A stretch of DNA of 64,000 nucleotides from Hellea sp964472905 (GTDB lineage: Bacteria; Pseudomonadota; Alphaproteobacteria; Caulobacterales; Maricaulaceae): NCBI GenBank assembly GCA_964472905.1, contig CAYYMI010000001.1, positions 36,620 through 100,619 of the forward strand. The letters run 5' to 3'. A model generated the notes under the pieces. It was not told the DNA's origin and searched no databases. It saw only the letters and a program-made list of their open reading frames with translations. Each line of letters starts with the position of its first letter. The first letter of the stretch is position 1. The translations under genes and the position numbers were made by a program. Below, in pieces: positions 1-9,602 of the stretch.

Positions 1-1425
1 GCTTTCATGGGCATGTTCATAGGTATGATGATCGCCGCGATATTTACCGTGGAACGTCATAAAAATTAAACGCCAGCTATAAAAACTTGTCATCAACGCC
101 GCGACCAGACCAACCCAAAATGCAAATGCGCCCGCATTAGACCCTATCGTTCCCGCAGTGTATGCCGCTTCAATAATCGCATCTTTTGAAAAGAACCCAG
201 CAAAGCCAATTGGCGTTCCTGGTATACCTATACCAGTAATGGCGAGCGTACCGATAATCATAGCTATGTAGGTCAGAGGGACTTTCTTTCGAATGCCGCC
301 CATTTTACGCATATCCTGTTCATGATGCAGGGCGTGAATAACCGAGCCTGCACATAAGAATAACAAGGCTTTAAAAAACGCATGGGTAAAGAGATGGAAC
401 ATCGCCGCGCTATATGCCCCTACACCTGCGGCAAAGAACATATAGCCTAGCTGACTACAAGTCGAATAGGCGATAACGCGTTTAATATCATTTTGGACCA
501 AAGCAACTGTTGCGGCGAAGAAGGCTGTGAAAGCTCCAATAACGGTTATGAATCCTGATGTAATAGGTGCAGCTTCATAAATAGCTGAAGCGCGGCAGAC
601 CAAGAAAACCCCCGCTGTCACCATTGTCGCCGCATGGATAAGGGCTGATACAGGCGTTGGCCCTTCCATCGCATCTGGTAGCCAAACATGGAGAACAAAT
701 TGCGCGGATTTCCCCATGGCTCCGATAAAGAGAAGCGCTGCAATTAATTCAATCGCGTTAAATTCCATGCCCAAGAAAGGTAGTTTCCTATCACTATTTT
801 CCGCTATGGCTCCGAACACCGTATCAAATTCAACTGATCCAAAAACTAAGAAAATCGTCATTACGCCAAGCGCGAGACCTACATCCCCGACACGGTTGGT
901 GACAAAGGCTTTAATTGCAGCCGCGTTAGCAGACGGTTTTTTATAATAATACCCAATCAAAAGGTACGAGGCGAGGCCAACCCCTTCCCATCCGAAGAAC
1001 ATTTGAATGAAGTTATTAGACGTCACCAACATCAACATCGCGAAGGTAAAGAGCGATAAATAGGCGAAGAAACGCGGTTTATACTTATCATCGCTCATAT
1101 AGCCCCAGCTATAGAGATGAACCAGTGCGGATACCGAATTAACAACCACCAACATAACGGCTGTCAGCGTATCTATTTTGAAAGCCCAATTAGCCTTTAC
1201 ACCGCCAACATCCAGCCAACGCAGGACTTTTACATTCGTCCCTTCATGACCAATGCCAACTTTAATAAGCGCATACCAAGAGAGAATAGCAGAAAGGAAT
1301 AAAACGCCAGTTGTTAAAACCAAGCTGGCTTTTTCATTTAGCATTTGCCGTCCAAAGCGCGTACCGCCAAGGCCAGCAATTATTGCGGCCATAAGCGGCG
1401 CAAAAACTATGACATGATACAACAC
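1..1425 (-). CDS. nuoL: NADH-quinone oxidoreductase subunit L (partial, C-terminus off window)
   Basis: Antiporter-like proton-pumping membrane subunit of respiratory complex I. The minus-strand frame is open from a GTG at 1425 to the window edge (475 codons) and reads as a multi-spanning hydrophobic protein; the last visible residues include the FHGKYRG and EHAHES stretch typical of NuoL before its C-terminal amphipathic helix. The GTG lies 4 bases after the nuoK stop (1430–1432), so translation is coupled; no in-frame ATG exists upstream. It is the last gene of the operon visible here, and nuoM and nuoN would be expected beyond position 1. The long lateral helix region is not in the window. 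Confidence 0.93.
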   Translation of the reverse strand, partial: MLYHVIVFAPLMAAIIAGLGGTRFGRQMLNEKASLVLTTGVLFLSAILSWYALIKVGIGHEGTNVKVLRWLDVGGVKANWAFKIDTLTAVMLVVVNSVSALVHLYSWGYMSDDKYKPRFFAYLSLFTFAMLMLVTSNNFIQMFFGWEGVGLASYLLIGYYYKKPSANAAAIKAFVTNRVGDVGLALGVMTIFLVFGSVEFDTVFGAIAENSDRKLPFLGMEFNAIELIAALLFIGAMGKSAQFVLHVWLPDAMEGPTPVSALIHAATMVTAGVFLVCRASAIYEAAPITSGFITVIGAFTAFFAATVALVQNDIKRVIAYSTCSQLGYMFFAAGVGAYSAAMFHLFTHAFFKALLFLCAGSVIHALHHEQDMRKMGGIRKKVPLTYIAMIIGTLAITGIGIPGTPIGFAGFFSKDAIIEAAYTAGTIGSNAGAFAFWVGLVAALMTSFYSWRLIFMTFHGKYRGDHHTYEHAHES

Positions 1426-1429
1426 AGCC

Positions 1430-1756
1430 CTAGCCCTTCATCAAATCAATGTTTTCAACGGCGATATTTCCGCGGTTTCGGAAATAGACAACGAGAATTG
1501 CGAGACCAACTGCAGCCTCTGCCGCCGCAACCGTCAGAATAAACAATGCAAAGACCTGCCCAGCCATAGGATTATTACCCGCGCCTTCCGCCATATGAGT
1601 CGAGAAGGCAACGAAATTGATATTTACAGCTAAGAGAATAAGTTCGACGCACATTAAAATAATGATGACATTTTTCCTATTCACGAAAATCCCAAAGACG
1701 CCGATTGTAAAAAGAACAGCGGCGACAACCAGATAATGTGAGAGACCGATAACCAT
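1430..1756 (-). CDS. nuoK: NADH-quinone oxidoreductase subunit K
   Basis: Small membrane subunit of complex I (108 aa), homologous to mitochondrial ND4L and part of the proton path. Three hydrophobic segments are visible (about residues 5–25, 28–50, 65–92). Two membrane-buried glutamates important in the family are present: E38 in MCVELI and E80 in the AAAEAAVG segment. Its start overlaps the end of nuoJ (shared base 1756) and its stop is followed 4 bases later by nuoL. Length is normal for the family. Confidence 0.96.
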   Translation of the reverse strand: MVIGLSHYLVVAAVLFTIGVFGIFVNRKNVIIILMCVELILLAVNINFVAFSTHMAEGAGNNPMAGQVFALFILTVAAAEAAVGLAILVVYFRNRGNIAVENIDLMKG

Positions 1757-2355
1757 TAGCCAATCCCCTGTCCTGGCTCAATGTCGATATGCTCAACCCC
1801 TGTTTCGCGAGTCCGTGCATTTTGTTCTAGAATGTTTTGTTTGCGAACGCCGTCTCTCTCACGAAGAGTCAAAACAACGGCACCTATAAGCGCAACCAAT
1901 AAAATAAGACCTGCCGCTTCAAACATCCCTGCATATTCTGTGTAAAGAACTTCACCAAAAGCTTCGAGGTTTGACGTATTTGGGTCACGTTCGGCAACAG
2001 TTGTTGTTGTGCCAGTGTAATAAGCTGCGCCCACAAGGAACATCTCTATAAATAAAACAAAAGCAACTAGCCCACCAACCGGTAAATATTGCAAAAAGCC
2101 CTGCTTTAACTCTACGAAATCTACATCAAGCATCATGACCACGAAGAGGAACAGCACTGCAACCGCGCCGACGTAAACCATCACAATCAAAAGCGCTAAA
2201 AACTCAGCGCCCATGAGGATAAATAATCCAGCTGCGCTAAAGAACGTCAAGATAAGATACATCACAGAATGAACTGGGTTTTTACTAGCCACAACCATGA
2301 ACGCGGCGGCAACTGCCACTGCGGCAAGCAAGTAAAATGAAATGGCGACTAGCAC
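1756..2355 (-). CDS. nuoJ: NADH-quinone oxidoreductase subunit J
   Basis: Membrane subunit of complex I (199 aa), equivalent to ND6. Five hydrophobic helices are visible, including the YVGAVAVLFLFVVMML segment, which contains the pi-bulge helix characteristic of NuoJ/ND6. The last ~45 residues are a charged cytoplasmic tail. It lies 30 bp after nuoI, the largest gap inside the operon, and overlaps nuoK by one base. Confidence 0.96.
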   Translation of the reverse strand: MLVAISFYLLAAVAVAAAFMVVASKNPVHSVMYLILTFFSAAGLFILMGAEFLALLIVMVYVGAVAVLFLFVVMMLDVDFVELKQGFLQYLPVGGLVAFVLFIEMFLVGAAYYTGTTTTVAERDPNTSNLEAFGEVLYTEYAGMFEAAGLILLVALIGAVVLTLRERDGVRKQNILEQNARTRETGVEHIDIEPGQGIG

Positions 2356-2385
2356 GGTTCAGTATTCCTCTTCTTACGCATCGCT

Positions 2386-2877
2386 CTAGCGATACGGCGC
2401 GTCCAAAGCTAAGTTTTTGGCAATTAAAGACTCCCACCGATCGCCATTAGCGAGGAGTTTGTCTTTGTCATAATAAAGTTCTTCGCGAGTCTCTGTTGCA
2501 AATTCGTAATTCGGGCCTTCAACAATCGCGTCAACGGGACAGGCCTCTTGGCAAAGGCCGCAATAAATACATTTGACCATATCAATGTCATAACGAGACG
2601 TTCGGCGTGACCCATCTGGGCGAGGTTCAGCTTCAATCGTGATAGCTTGTGCGGGGCAAATGGCTTCACATAACTTACAGGCAATGCAGCGTTCTTCTCC
2701 AGAGGGATAACGACGCAGAGCATGTTCGCCTCGAAAACGCGGCGATATAGGGCCTTTTTCGAAGGGGTAATTAATTGTTATTTTCGGACGGAAGAAATAT
2801 TTCATCGCCAGCCAAAAGGCAGAAACGAATTCAAGGAGAAAAATTCCGCGAATAGCTTGTTTGATGCGTGTTATCAT
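2386..2877 (-). CDS. nuoI: NADH-quinone oxidoreductase subunit I (2x[4Fe-4S])
   Basis: Peripheral-arm iron–sulfur subunit (163 aa) carrying the two [4Fe-4S] clusters N6a and N6b that pass electrons towards the quinone site. Two ferredoxin motifs are plain: CIACKLCEAICP (about residues 63–74) and CIYCGLCQEACP (about 102–113). An N-terminal amphipathic region (FWLAMKYFFRP) docks it on the membrane arm. The start overlaps the nuoH stop by 4 bases (2874–2877), a coupled junction. Confidence 0.97.
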   Translation of the reverse strand: MITRIKQAIRGIFLLEFVSAFWLAMKYFFRPKITINYPFEKGPISPRFRGEHALRRYPSGEERCIACKLCEAICPAQAITIEAEPRPDGSRRTSRYDIDMVKCIYCGLCQEACPVDAIVEGPNYEFATETREELYYDKDKLLANGDRWESLIAKNLALDAPYR

Positions 2878-3947
2878 AATTTGTCTCCAAAAAAGACAAC
2901 CCAGCTAGACACAAAAATCACCGCAGCAATCGAGATAGGTAGGAATACTTTCCAGCCTAAACGCATTAATTGATCATAACGATAACGCGGGACGATAGCC
3001 TTCACCATGGCAAATAAGAAAAACATGAAGAGGCATTTAATAAAGAACCAAAAGACTGGTGGAATAAATTGAATGCCAATATCAATGGGAGCGTGCCAGC
3101 CGCCTAAAAATAAAATCGTAAACATGGCACACATCAAGGTCATGTTCAGATACTCACCAAACATAAAGAGAAGATACGGCGTCGAGGAATATTCGACCAT
3201 GAAACCAGCAACGAGTTCTGATTCAGCTTCTGGCAAATCAAACGGTGGACGGTTCGTCTCAGCAAGCGCGGAAATAAAGAACATAACGCCCATAAAGAAC
3301 ATAATTGGGAACAAAATAAGAGACATGGGCTTGGAAAAATCGAGCATAAACATATGCCATTGCCAAAATCCACCCGCTTGCGCGTTTACAATTTCACTTA
3401 AGTTCATAGATCCTGTTAGGAAAATGACTGTCAAAATGATAAATCCGATTGAAACTTCGTAGGAAATCATCTGAGCGGTTGATCTTAGCGCACCCATAAA
3501 GGGATACTTCGAGTTCGAAGCCCATCCCCCTATGATAATTCCGTAAACTCCAAGGGATGATATAGCTAGAACATAAAGAATACCCACATTGACATTGGAC
3601 ATAACCCATCCGGGCGCAATAGGGACAACCGCCCACGCCAAAAACGCCATAACAAGCGTTATGATAGGCGCTAAAATATAAAGGCCTTTATCAGAGCCAG
3701 ACGGGACAACAATTTCTTTGAAAACAAATTTCAAAAGGTCAGCAAAGGATTGAAGCAAACCAAAAGGCCCTACGACATTAGGGCCACGGCGCATCTGTAC
3801 GGCCGCCCAGACTTTGCGATCCATAAGGATCAAAAAAGCCAGAAGAACAGATAGAATAAGAACAAAACCGACGACTTGTAAGAATTTCAATCCAAACCAA
3901 GCGGCAGGCGTTAAATCCGTCCAAAATTGTAGGAACTGAGCCAACAT
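2874..3947 (-). CDS. nuoH: NADH-quinone oxidoreductase subunit H
   Basis: Membrane subunit (357 aa, ND1 homologue) that joins the peripheral and membrane arms and forms most of the quinone chamber. Eight or so hydrophobic helices are visible. Conserved signatures include MDRKVWAAVQMRRGPN near the N-terminus and the acidic quinone loop RPPFDLPEAESELVAG. Its start overlaps the last base of nuoG (3947) and its end overlaps nuoI by 4 bases. Confidence 0.97.
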   Translation of the reverse strand: MLAQFLQFWTDLTPAAWFGLKFLQVVGFVLILSVLLAFLILMDRKVWAAVQMRRGPNVVGPFGLLQSFADLLKFVFKEIVVPSGSDKGLYILAPIITLVMAFLAWAVVPIAPGWVMSNVNVGILYVLAISSLGVYGIIIGGWASNSKYPFMGALRSTAQMISYEVSIGFIILTVIFLTGSMNLSEIVNAQAGGFWQWHMFMLDFSKPMSLILFPIMFFMGVMFFISALAETNRPPFDLPEAESELVAGFMVEYSSTPYLLFMFGEYLNMTLMCAMFTILFLGGWHAPIDIGIQFIPPVFWFFIKCLFMFFLFAMVKAIVPRYRYDQLMRLGWKVFLPISIAAVIFVSSWVVFFGDKL

Positions 3948-6049
3948 TATTCTGCTGCCTCTTTAACAATATCATCATTAAGAGCGGAACACTCAGCCAT
4001 AACATTTGACGCCCTTGCAATCGGGTTCGTCATATAAAAATCAATGTCTGAATTTTTAAACGCAGCTGAGGACATATTCCCAGCCTCGCCTATTTGCGCA
4101 ACGTCAAACTTTGCCGCGCCTTGCGCGCCAGGGGCATAACCAAGGCTTGCAAAGCTCGGATGATCTTCAAATAATTTTTCTCGTATTTGCCCGATACTGT
4201 TATAAGGCAACTCTCTATCTAGGTGCCCCGATAGCGCGCGAATTATCGCCCAACCATCTTTGGCTTCACCTTTGGGCGCAACAGCCCGCACACCCATTTG
4301 AACCCGGCCCTCTAGATTGACATAAAGCCCGTCTTTTTCTGTATAAGCGGCGCTTGGCAGGATAATATCCGCCACATGCGCGCCCGCATCACCATGACTT
4401 CCCTGATAGATCACGAAAGCATTTTTCAGTTTGGAGGTATCAAGCTCATCCGCCCCGAGTAAATAAACTGTTTTAACTGCGTCTTGCTGAGCGGCATCAA
4501 GAATTTCATGCGTTGTAAGACCATCTTGAGCAGGTGTGAAGCCCATATCAAGACCACCGACACGGGCTGCCGCATTATGAAGAATATTAAATCCGTTCCA
4601 ACCTTCACGGATTGCGCCAACTTCAGCCGCAAGCTTACCAACCACTCTTAATATCTGCGCGCTATCTTTACGTCCTAAGGCCCCTGACCCGATAATAATG
4701 GCAGGGTTTTTGGCTGATTTAAGCTTTTTCGCAAAGCCTTTAGTCTCTTTGATAAGAGCCTGAATATCTGCAGGGCTTGTCCCGATATGGTCGTATTCAT
4801 AAGTGAAATCATCTGCTTCACCGATCACGCCAATATCCATGCCTCCGGCTATCCACGCTTTACGTAAACGCGTATTCACCAATGGGGCTTCGAGACGGGG
4901 GTTAGACCCAATAATGAGTACCGCGTCAGCAGATTCAATACCATCAATCGTTGAGTTAAACAGATAGGATTGGCGAGCGCCGCCTAGCTTTGAGCCATCT
5001 TGGCGACAATCAATGTTTTTAACCCCAAGATTATTCATTAAATCCATCAAGGCTTTCATGGACTCTGCGTCGCAAAGATCACCTGCAATAGCCGCAATTT
5101 CTTGTGGATCACCTTTGAGTTTTTCAGCCACTAAAGCCAGAGCTTCGTCCCATCCTGCGGCACGGAGTTTTCCGTTTTCGCGGATAAAGGGTTTATCAAG
5201 TCGCTGACGGGCCAAGCCGTCCCACACAAAGCGGGTTTTGTCTGAAATCCATTCTTCATTTACCGCATCATTAACAACAGGCATAATTCTCAGAACAGCT
5301 CCGCCGCGGCTATCAATGCGGATATTCGAGCCAACAGCGTCCATCACGTCGATAGACTCTACTTTATCAAGCTCCCAGGGCCGCGCGTTAAATGCGTAGG
5401 GCTTAGATGTGAGCGCACCAACAGGACAAAGGTCAATCACATTGCCGGACAACTCAGATGTCAAAGATTGCTCAAGATATGTCGTGATTTCGGCATCTTC
5501 ACCCCGCGAAGCTAGACCAATCTCCTCTACGCCAGCGACTTCGGTAATGAACCTCACGCAGCGTGTACATTGGATGCAGCGCGTCATGACCGTATTGACT
5601 AGAGGCCCCATAAACTTATCATCCACGGCACGTTTATTTTCTTCAAAGCGCGAGCCGTCACGACCATAGGCCATGGCTTGGTCTTGGAGGTCACATTCTC
5701 CGCCCTGATCACAAATCGGGCAATCGAGCGGATGATTGATGAGTAAGAACTCCATCACACCTTCACGGGCTTTTTTTACGGTTTCTGAATTTGTCCGAAT
5801 ATTAGCTGGTGTACCGTCACGGTTCGGACGCAAGTCTTTGACTTGAAGCGCACAAGAGGCCTGAGGCTTAGGCGCGCCGACCCATTCGACAAGGCACATA
5901 CGGCAGTTACCTGCCACGGAAAGACGCTCATGATAACAGAAACGCGGAATTTCCGCCCCAGCTGCCTCTTCGCAAGCCTGCATGACGGTATAATTCCCCG
6001 GCACTTCATATTCAGTGCCATCAATATTGATTTTGCGTAGATCAGACAT
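3947..6049 (-). CDS. nuoG: NADH-quinone oxidoreductase subunit G
   Basis: Large peripheral-arm Fe–S subunit (700 aa). The N-terminal ferredoxin-like part has the [2Fe-2S] cysteines (CYHE, CRMCLVEW, CALQ), then the HxxxCxxCxxxxxC cluster region (HPLDCPICDQGGECD) and CIQCTRC with a later CPVGA for the [4Fe-4S] clusters. The rest is a molybdopterin-oxidoreductase-like fold that no longer binds molybdenum. At 700 aa it is the usual alphaproteobacterial length, shorter than the ~900 aa enterobacterial form. It abuts nuoF (stop at 6050) and overlaps nuoH by one base. Confidence 0.97.
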   Translation of the reverse strand: MSDLRKINIDGTEYEVPGNYTVMQACEEAAGAEIPRFCYHERLSVAGNCRMCLVEWVGAPKPQASCALQVKDLRPNRDGTPANIRTNSETVKKAREGVMEFLLINHPLDCPICDQGGECDLQDQAMAYGRDGSRFEENKRAVDDKFMGPLVNTVMTRCIQCTRCVRFITEVAGVEEIGLASRGEDAEITTYLEQSLTSELSGNVIDLCPVGALTSKPYAFNARPWELDKVESIDVMDAVGSNIRIDSRGGAVLRIMPVVNDAVNEEWISDKTRFVWDGLARQRLDKPFIRENGKLRAAGWDEALALVAEKLKGDPQEIAAIAGDLCDAESMKALMDLMNNLGVKNIDCRQDGSKLGGARQSYLFNSTIDGIESADAVLIIGSNPRLEAPLVNTRLRKAWIAGGMDIGVIGEADDFTYEYDHIGTSPADIQALIKETKGFAKKLKSAKNPAIIIGSGALGRKDSAQILRVVGKLAAEVGAIREGWNGFNILHNAAARVGGLDMGFTPAQDGLTTHEILDAAQQDAVKTVYLLGADELDTSKLKNAFVIYQGSHGDAGAHVADIILPSAAYTEKDGLYVNLEGRVQMGVRAVAPKGEAKDGWAIIRALSGHLDRELPYNSIGQIREKLFEDHPSFASLGYAPGAQGAAKFDVAQIGEAGNMSSAAFKNSDIDFYMTNPIARASNVMAECSALNDDIVKEAAE

Positions 6050-7366
6050 CTATTCAGCCGCCTCAATCATTGGAATAAAAACGGGTTTACCCGCACGGTA
6101 ATTATCGATGCGCTCTTCAATCTCGTGACGGAAGTGACGGATGAGACCTTGTATCGGCCAAGCCGCCGCGTCACCAAGCGCGCAAATGGTGTGACCTTCG
6201 ACTTGTTTCGTCACAGCCAGTAACATATCTATTTCTTCCGTTCGAGCTTCGCCGCGTACCATGCGCTCCATAACGCGCCACATCCAGCCAGTGCCTTCAC
6301 GGCAAGGCGTACATTGCCCGCAACTTTCATGTTTGTAGAAATAAGACAGCCTTGCGATGGCTTTGACCACATCCGTTGATTTATCCATGACGATAACCGC
6401 CGCTGTTCCGAGGCCAGATTTGTGTTCCCGCAAGGCATCAAAATCCATCAAGACTGTATCGCATATCTCTTTGGGAAGGAGCGGAACAGAAGACCCGCCC
6501 GGAATCACACATTTAAGGTTATCCCAACCGCCGCGAATACCGCCAGCATACGTCTCAATCAGCGTTTTCATAGGGATAGAGAGTGCTTCTTCGATATTGC
6601 AGGGCTTATTGACGTGGCCTGAGATAGAGAAAACTTTGGTGCCTTTATTATTGTCACGTCCGAATGACGTGAACCACTCTGCCCCGCGGCGTAAAATCGT
6701 CGGTACAACCGCAATAGACTCCACATTATTCACTGTTGTTGGGCAGCCATAAAGTCCAGCCCCCGCTGGGAATGGAGGCTTCAAACGAGGTTGGCCTTTT
6801 TTCCCTTCAAGAGATTCCAGAAGAGCTGTCTCTTCGCCGCAAATATAAGCCCCTGCCCCGTAATGCATGTAAATATCAAAATCCCAACCCGATCCACAGG
6901 CGTTCTTGCCGACAAGACCCGCAGCATAAGCTTCATCAATCGCTTTTTGAAGACGATTACGTTCAAGAATATATTCGCCTCGCACATAGATATAGCAGGC
7001 ATGAGCTTGCATCGCGAAAGACGCCACAAGACAGCCCTCGACAAGCAGATGAGGATCATGACGTAGTATATCTCTGTCTTTACAGGACCCGGGCTCGGAT
7101 TCATCTGCATTGACGACTAAATAATGCGGACGATTACCAACTTCTTTGGGCATGAATGACCATTTAAGACCAGTTGGGAAGCCCGCCCCGCCGCGACCGC
7201 GCAGGCCAGAGGCTTTAACCTGATCAATAATCCAGTCTTTACCTTGCTCAAGCATCGCGGCAGTACCAACCCATGCACCGCGAGTTTTAGCCCCGTCCAG
7301 ACCTTCATCTTGAAGACCGTAGAGGTTTGTAAAAATTCTGTCTTTATCTTGGAGAAGTTGAGCCAT
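6050..7366 (-). CDS. nuoF: NADH-quinone oxidoreductase subunit F (NADH and FMN binding)
   Basis: Electron-input subunit of complex I (438 aa); it binds NADH, FMN and one [4Fe-4S] cluster (N3). The glycine-rich GRGGAGFPTGLKW nucleotide motif is at about residues 55–67, the FMN-site ADESEPG motif near residue 90, and ESCGQCTPCREG (about 347–358) supplies the cluster cysteines with a later CALGD. Its start overlaps nuoE by one base at 7366, and it is immediately followed by nuoG. Confidence 0.97.
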   Translation of the reverse strand: MAQLLQDKDRIFTNLYGLQDEGLDGAKTRGAWVGTAAMLEQGKDWIIDQVKASGLRGRGGAGFPTGLKWSFMPKEVGNRPHYLVVNADESEPGSCKDRDILRHDPHLLVEGCLVASFAMQAHACYIYVRGEYILERNRLQKAIDEAYAAGLVGKNACGSGWDFDIYMHYGAGAYICGEETALLESLEGKKGQPRLKPPFPAGAGLYGCPTTVNNVESIAVVPTILRRGAEWFTSFGRDNNKGTKVFSISGHVNKPCNIEEALSIPMKTLIETYAGGIRGGWDNLKCVIPGGSSVPLLPKEICDTVLMDFDALREHKSGLGTAAVIVMDKSTDVVKAIARLSYFYKHESCGQCTPCREGTGWMWRVMERMVRGEARTEEIDMLLAVTKQVEGHTICALGDAAAWPIQGLIRHFRHEIEERIDNYRAGKPVFIPMIEAAE

Positions 7367-8409
7367 TATGCTTTCACCTTCTTCGCGTTTTTGGGCTTCA
7401 TTTTGCGAGGCGCGCCGCCTTTAGCCAGTACTTTAGCCTGCTTCACCCATTCATCACGTTTGATACGCCCCGGAAATGAATCGATAACACCTTCAACCAT
7501 CTTAATATCCGCTGCTTTCCAAGCCCCGATTTGCTTGTAATAATAAATGCCTTTGGAATTGAGATCACCTTCAAATTTCGGCCCTATCCCTTTGATTTTT
7601 TTCAAATCGTCCGGCGCACCATCGGTTGGTCCGTCTGTATAAAGTACTTTAGGCTTAGCTGTCGGCTTAGGCATTTTAGGTTTGTTTTTACGTCCAGCAA
7701 TCGTGGCGCGCGACCCTTTAGGATCATCAGCATGACGTGTAATCTTAGCTTTTTTCCCAGCATTAGGGAGTTTCGTTGGTGTTTTCGTTTTATTATAAAG
7801 CCCTTTAGTGTTTAGCACCATAGCTCCACCTTCAGGCTCAGATGTGTGGCGATTATTTTGCGGCCCCGCTTTGGGGGTTTTACCTGCAACCAAATCATCA
7901 AGCACAGCTTCAAGGCTTTCAGCTGTCAAATCTTCGTAATAATGATCCCCATCCGCGTTCGAAATTTGAACCATCGGGGCATTTGCGCAAGAGCCCAAGC
8001 ATTCAACTTCAAGCCATGAGAGTTTTCCATCGGCTGAAATGGACCGTTGCGGACCGATTTTACGTTTAAGCATCGCAATTAGATCATCCGATCCTCGCAG
8101 CCAACAGGGCGTGGTCCCGCAAAGCTGCACATAATGCGTGCCAACAGGTTCCAGATTAAACATGGTATAGAATGTGGCGACCTCATAAACGCGAATATAG
8201 GCCATATCGAGCATATCGCCGAGCGTACGAAGCGCCAGTTCAGGAAGCCAACCTCCATTATCCTTTTGGGCAATCCAAAGCGCCGGAATAAGGGCCGAAC
8301 GTTGACGTCCTTTCGGGTATTTCTTCACCCAGCCAGAAATTTCTTTTTTAGCGGAGGCGCTTAGAGAAAATTCTTCAGGCTGTCTTATAGCGAGACGGCG
8401 GGCACTCAT
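7366..8409 (-). CDS. nuoE: NADH-quinone oxidoreductase subunit E with C-terminal helix-hairpin-helix extension
   Basis: Thioredoxin-fold [2Fe-2S] (N1a) subunit of complex I. Cluster cysteines are C97, C102, C137 and C141 (CGTTPC and ECLGSC). The core ends near residue 180, but the protein is 347 aa: residues about 181–251 are a low-complexity Lys/Pro linker, and 252–338 form a compact domain with a KGIGPKFE helix-hairpin-helix signature of the kind annotated in COG3743. Such tails occur on alphaproteobacterial NuoE. The tail is nearly duplicated in the DUF2853 protein at 61847–63055: 73 of 87 aligned residues are identical by my hand alignment. It overlaps nuoD by 4 bases and nuoF by 1. The tail's function is unknown. 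Confidence 0.95.
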   Translation of the reverse strand: MSARRLAIRQPEEFSLSASAKKEISGWVKKYPKGRQRSALIPALWIAQKDNGGWLPELALRTLGDMLDMAYIRVYEVATFYTMFNLEPVGTHYVQLCGTTPCWLRGSDDLIAMLKRKIGPQRSISADGKLSWLEVECLGSCANAPMVQISNADGDHYYEDLTAESLEAVLDDLVAGKTPKAGPQNNRHTSEPEGGAMVLNTKGLYNKTKTPTKLPNAGKKAKITRHADDPKGSRATIAGRKNKPKMPKPTAKPKVLYTDGPTDGAPDDLKKIKGIGPKFEGDLNSKGIYYYKQIGAWKAADIKMVEGVIDSFPGRIKRDEWVKQAKVLAKGGAPRKMKPKNAKKVKA

Positions 8410-9602
8410 CGGTCAATCTCCCCGAAAACGATATCGAGTGAGCCGAGAATAGCCGATACATCCGCCAGCATATGACCTTTATTAAGGTAATCCATGGCCG
8501 CCAAATGCGGAAAACCTGGCGCGCGGATATGACAACGGTAAGGCTTGTTCGTTCCATCAGACACCAGATAAACACCAAATTCGCCCTTTGGTGCTTCGAC
8601 ACAAGTATAAACCTCACCCGCCGGAACATGAAAGCCTTCGGTATAGAGTTTAAAGTGATGAATAAGCGCTTCCATGCTTTGCTTCATTTCTGAGCGTCGC
8701 GGCGGCGTAACTTTATTGTTCTCGCTCATAACAGGGCCTTCGGGCATCATTTCAAGGCACTGCTTCATAATCTTGCAACTCTCATACATTTCATCGACGC
8801 GGCAAAGGTAGCGATCATAACAATCACCGTTTTTACCCAGCGTAATTTTGAAATCGAGTTCGGAATAAACTTCATAAGGCTGATTACGGCGCAAATCCCA
8901 TGGAATGCCTGAGCCGCGCACCATGACGCCGCTAAAGCCCCAATCATAACAATCTTGCTGACTCACTATGCCAATATTGACATTGCGTTGTTTGAAAATA
9001 CGGTTTTCTGTCAGCAAGGTCTCGATATCTTTGAGTTTTTGTGGAAACTGATCACACCAGTTGAGCATATCGTTGATCAAAGCTGGCGGTAGGTCTTGAT
9101 GAACGCCGCCAGGACGGAAATACATGGCATGCATGCGCGAGCCGCAAGCCCGCTCATAAAACACCATGAGCTTTTCACGCTCTTCAAAACCCCAAACAGG
9201 CGGCGTCAACGCGCCGACATCCATGGCCTGTGTGGTCACATTAAGCATATGACTAAGAATACGGCCAATTTCCGAATAGAGCACGCGAATGAACTGCGCG
9301 CGGCGCGGCACCTCAATGCCCATTAATTTTTCAATAGCCAAGCAGAACGCATGCTCTTGGTTCATCGGCGCGACATAATCGAGACGGTCAAAATACGGGA
9401 TAGCTTGGAGATACGTCTTATGCTCGATTAGCTTTTCTGTCCCGCGGTGCAAAAGACCAATATGCGGGTCAACACGTTCAACAATCTCACCCTCAAGTTC
9501 GAGAACAAGGCGAAGCACACCATGCGCCGCAGGATGCTGCGGGCCAAAGTTAATGGTGAAGTTACGGTCATCGCCTTCAAGAACTGCTTCAGTGGTAGCC
9601 AT
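8406..9602 (-). CDS. nuoD: NADH-quinone oxidoreductase subunit D
   Basis: 49-kDa-type peripheral subunit (398 aa), derived from the [NiFe] hydrogenase large subunit; with NuoB and NuoH it forms the quinone-binding site. The N-terminal NFGPQHPAAHG motif (about residues 18–28) holds the conserved quinone-site histidine, and the protein ends in VFGEIDR as is usual. NuoD is separate from NuoC here, as in other alphaproteobacteria. Start overlaps nuoC by one base at 9602, end overlaps nuoE by 4. Confidence 0.97.
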   Translation of the reverse strand: MATTEAVLEGDDRNFTINFGPQHPAAHGVLRLVLELEGEIVERVDPHIGLLHRGTEKLIEHKTYLQAIPYFDRLDYVAPMNQEHAFCLAIEKLMGIEVPRRAQFIRVLYSEIGRILSHMLNVTTQAMDVGALTPPVWGFEEREKLMVFYERACGSRMHAMYFRPGGVHQDLPPALINDMLNWCDQFPQKLKDIETLLTENRIFKQRNVNIGIVSQQDCYDWGFSGVMVRGSGIPWDLRRNQPYEVYSELDFKITLGKNGDCYDRYLCRVDEMYESCKIMKQCLEMMPEGPVMSENNKVTPPRRSEMKQSMEALIHHFKLYTEGFHVPAGEVYTCVEAPKGEFGVYLVSDGTNKPYRCHIRAPGFPHLAAMDYLNKGHMLADVSAILGSLDIVFGEIDR

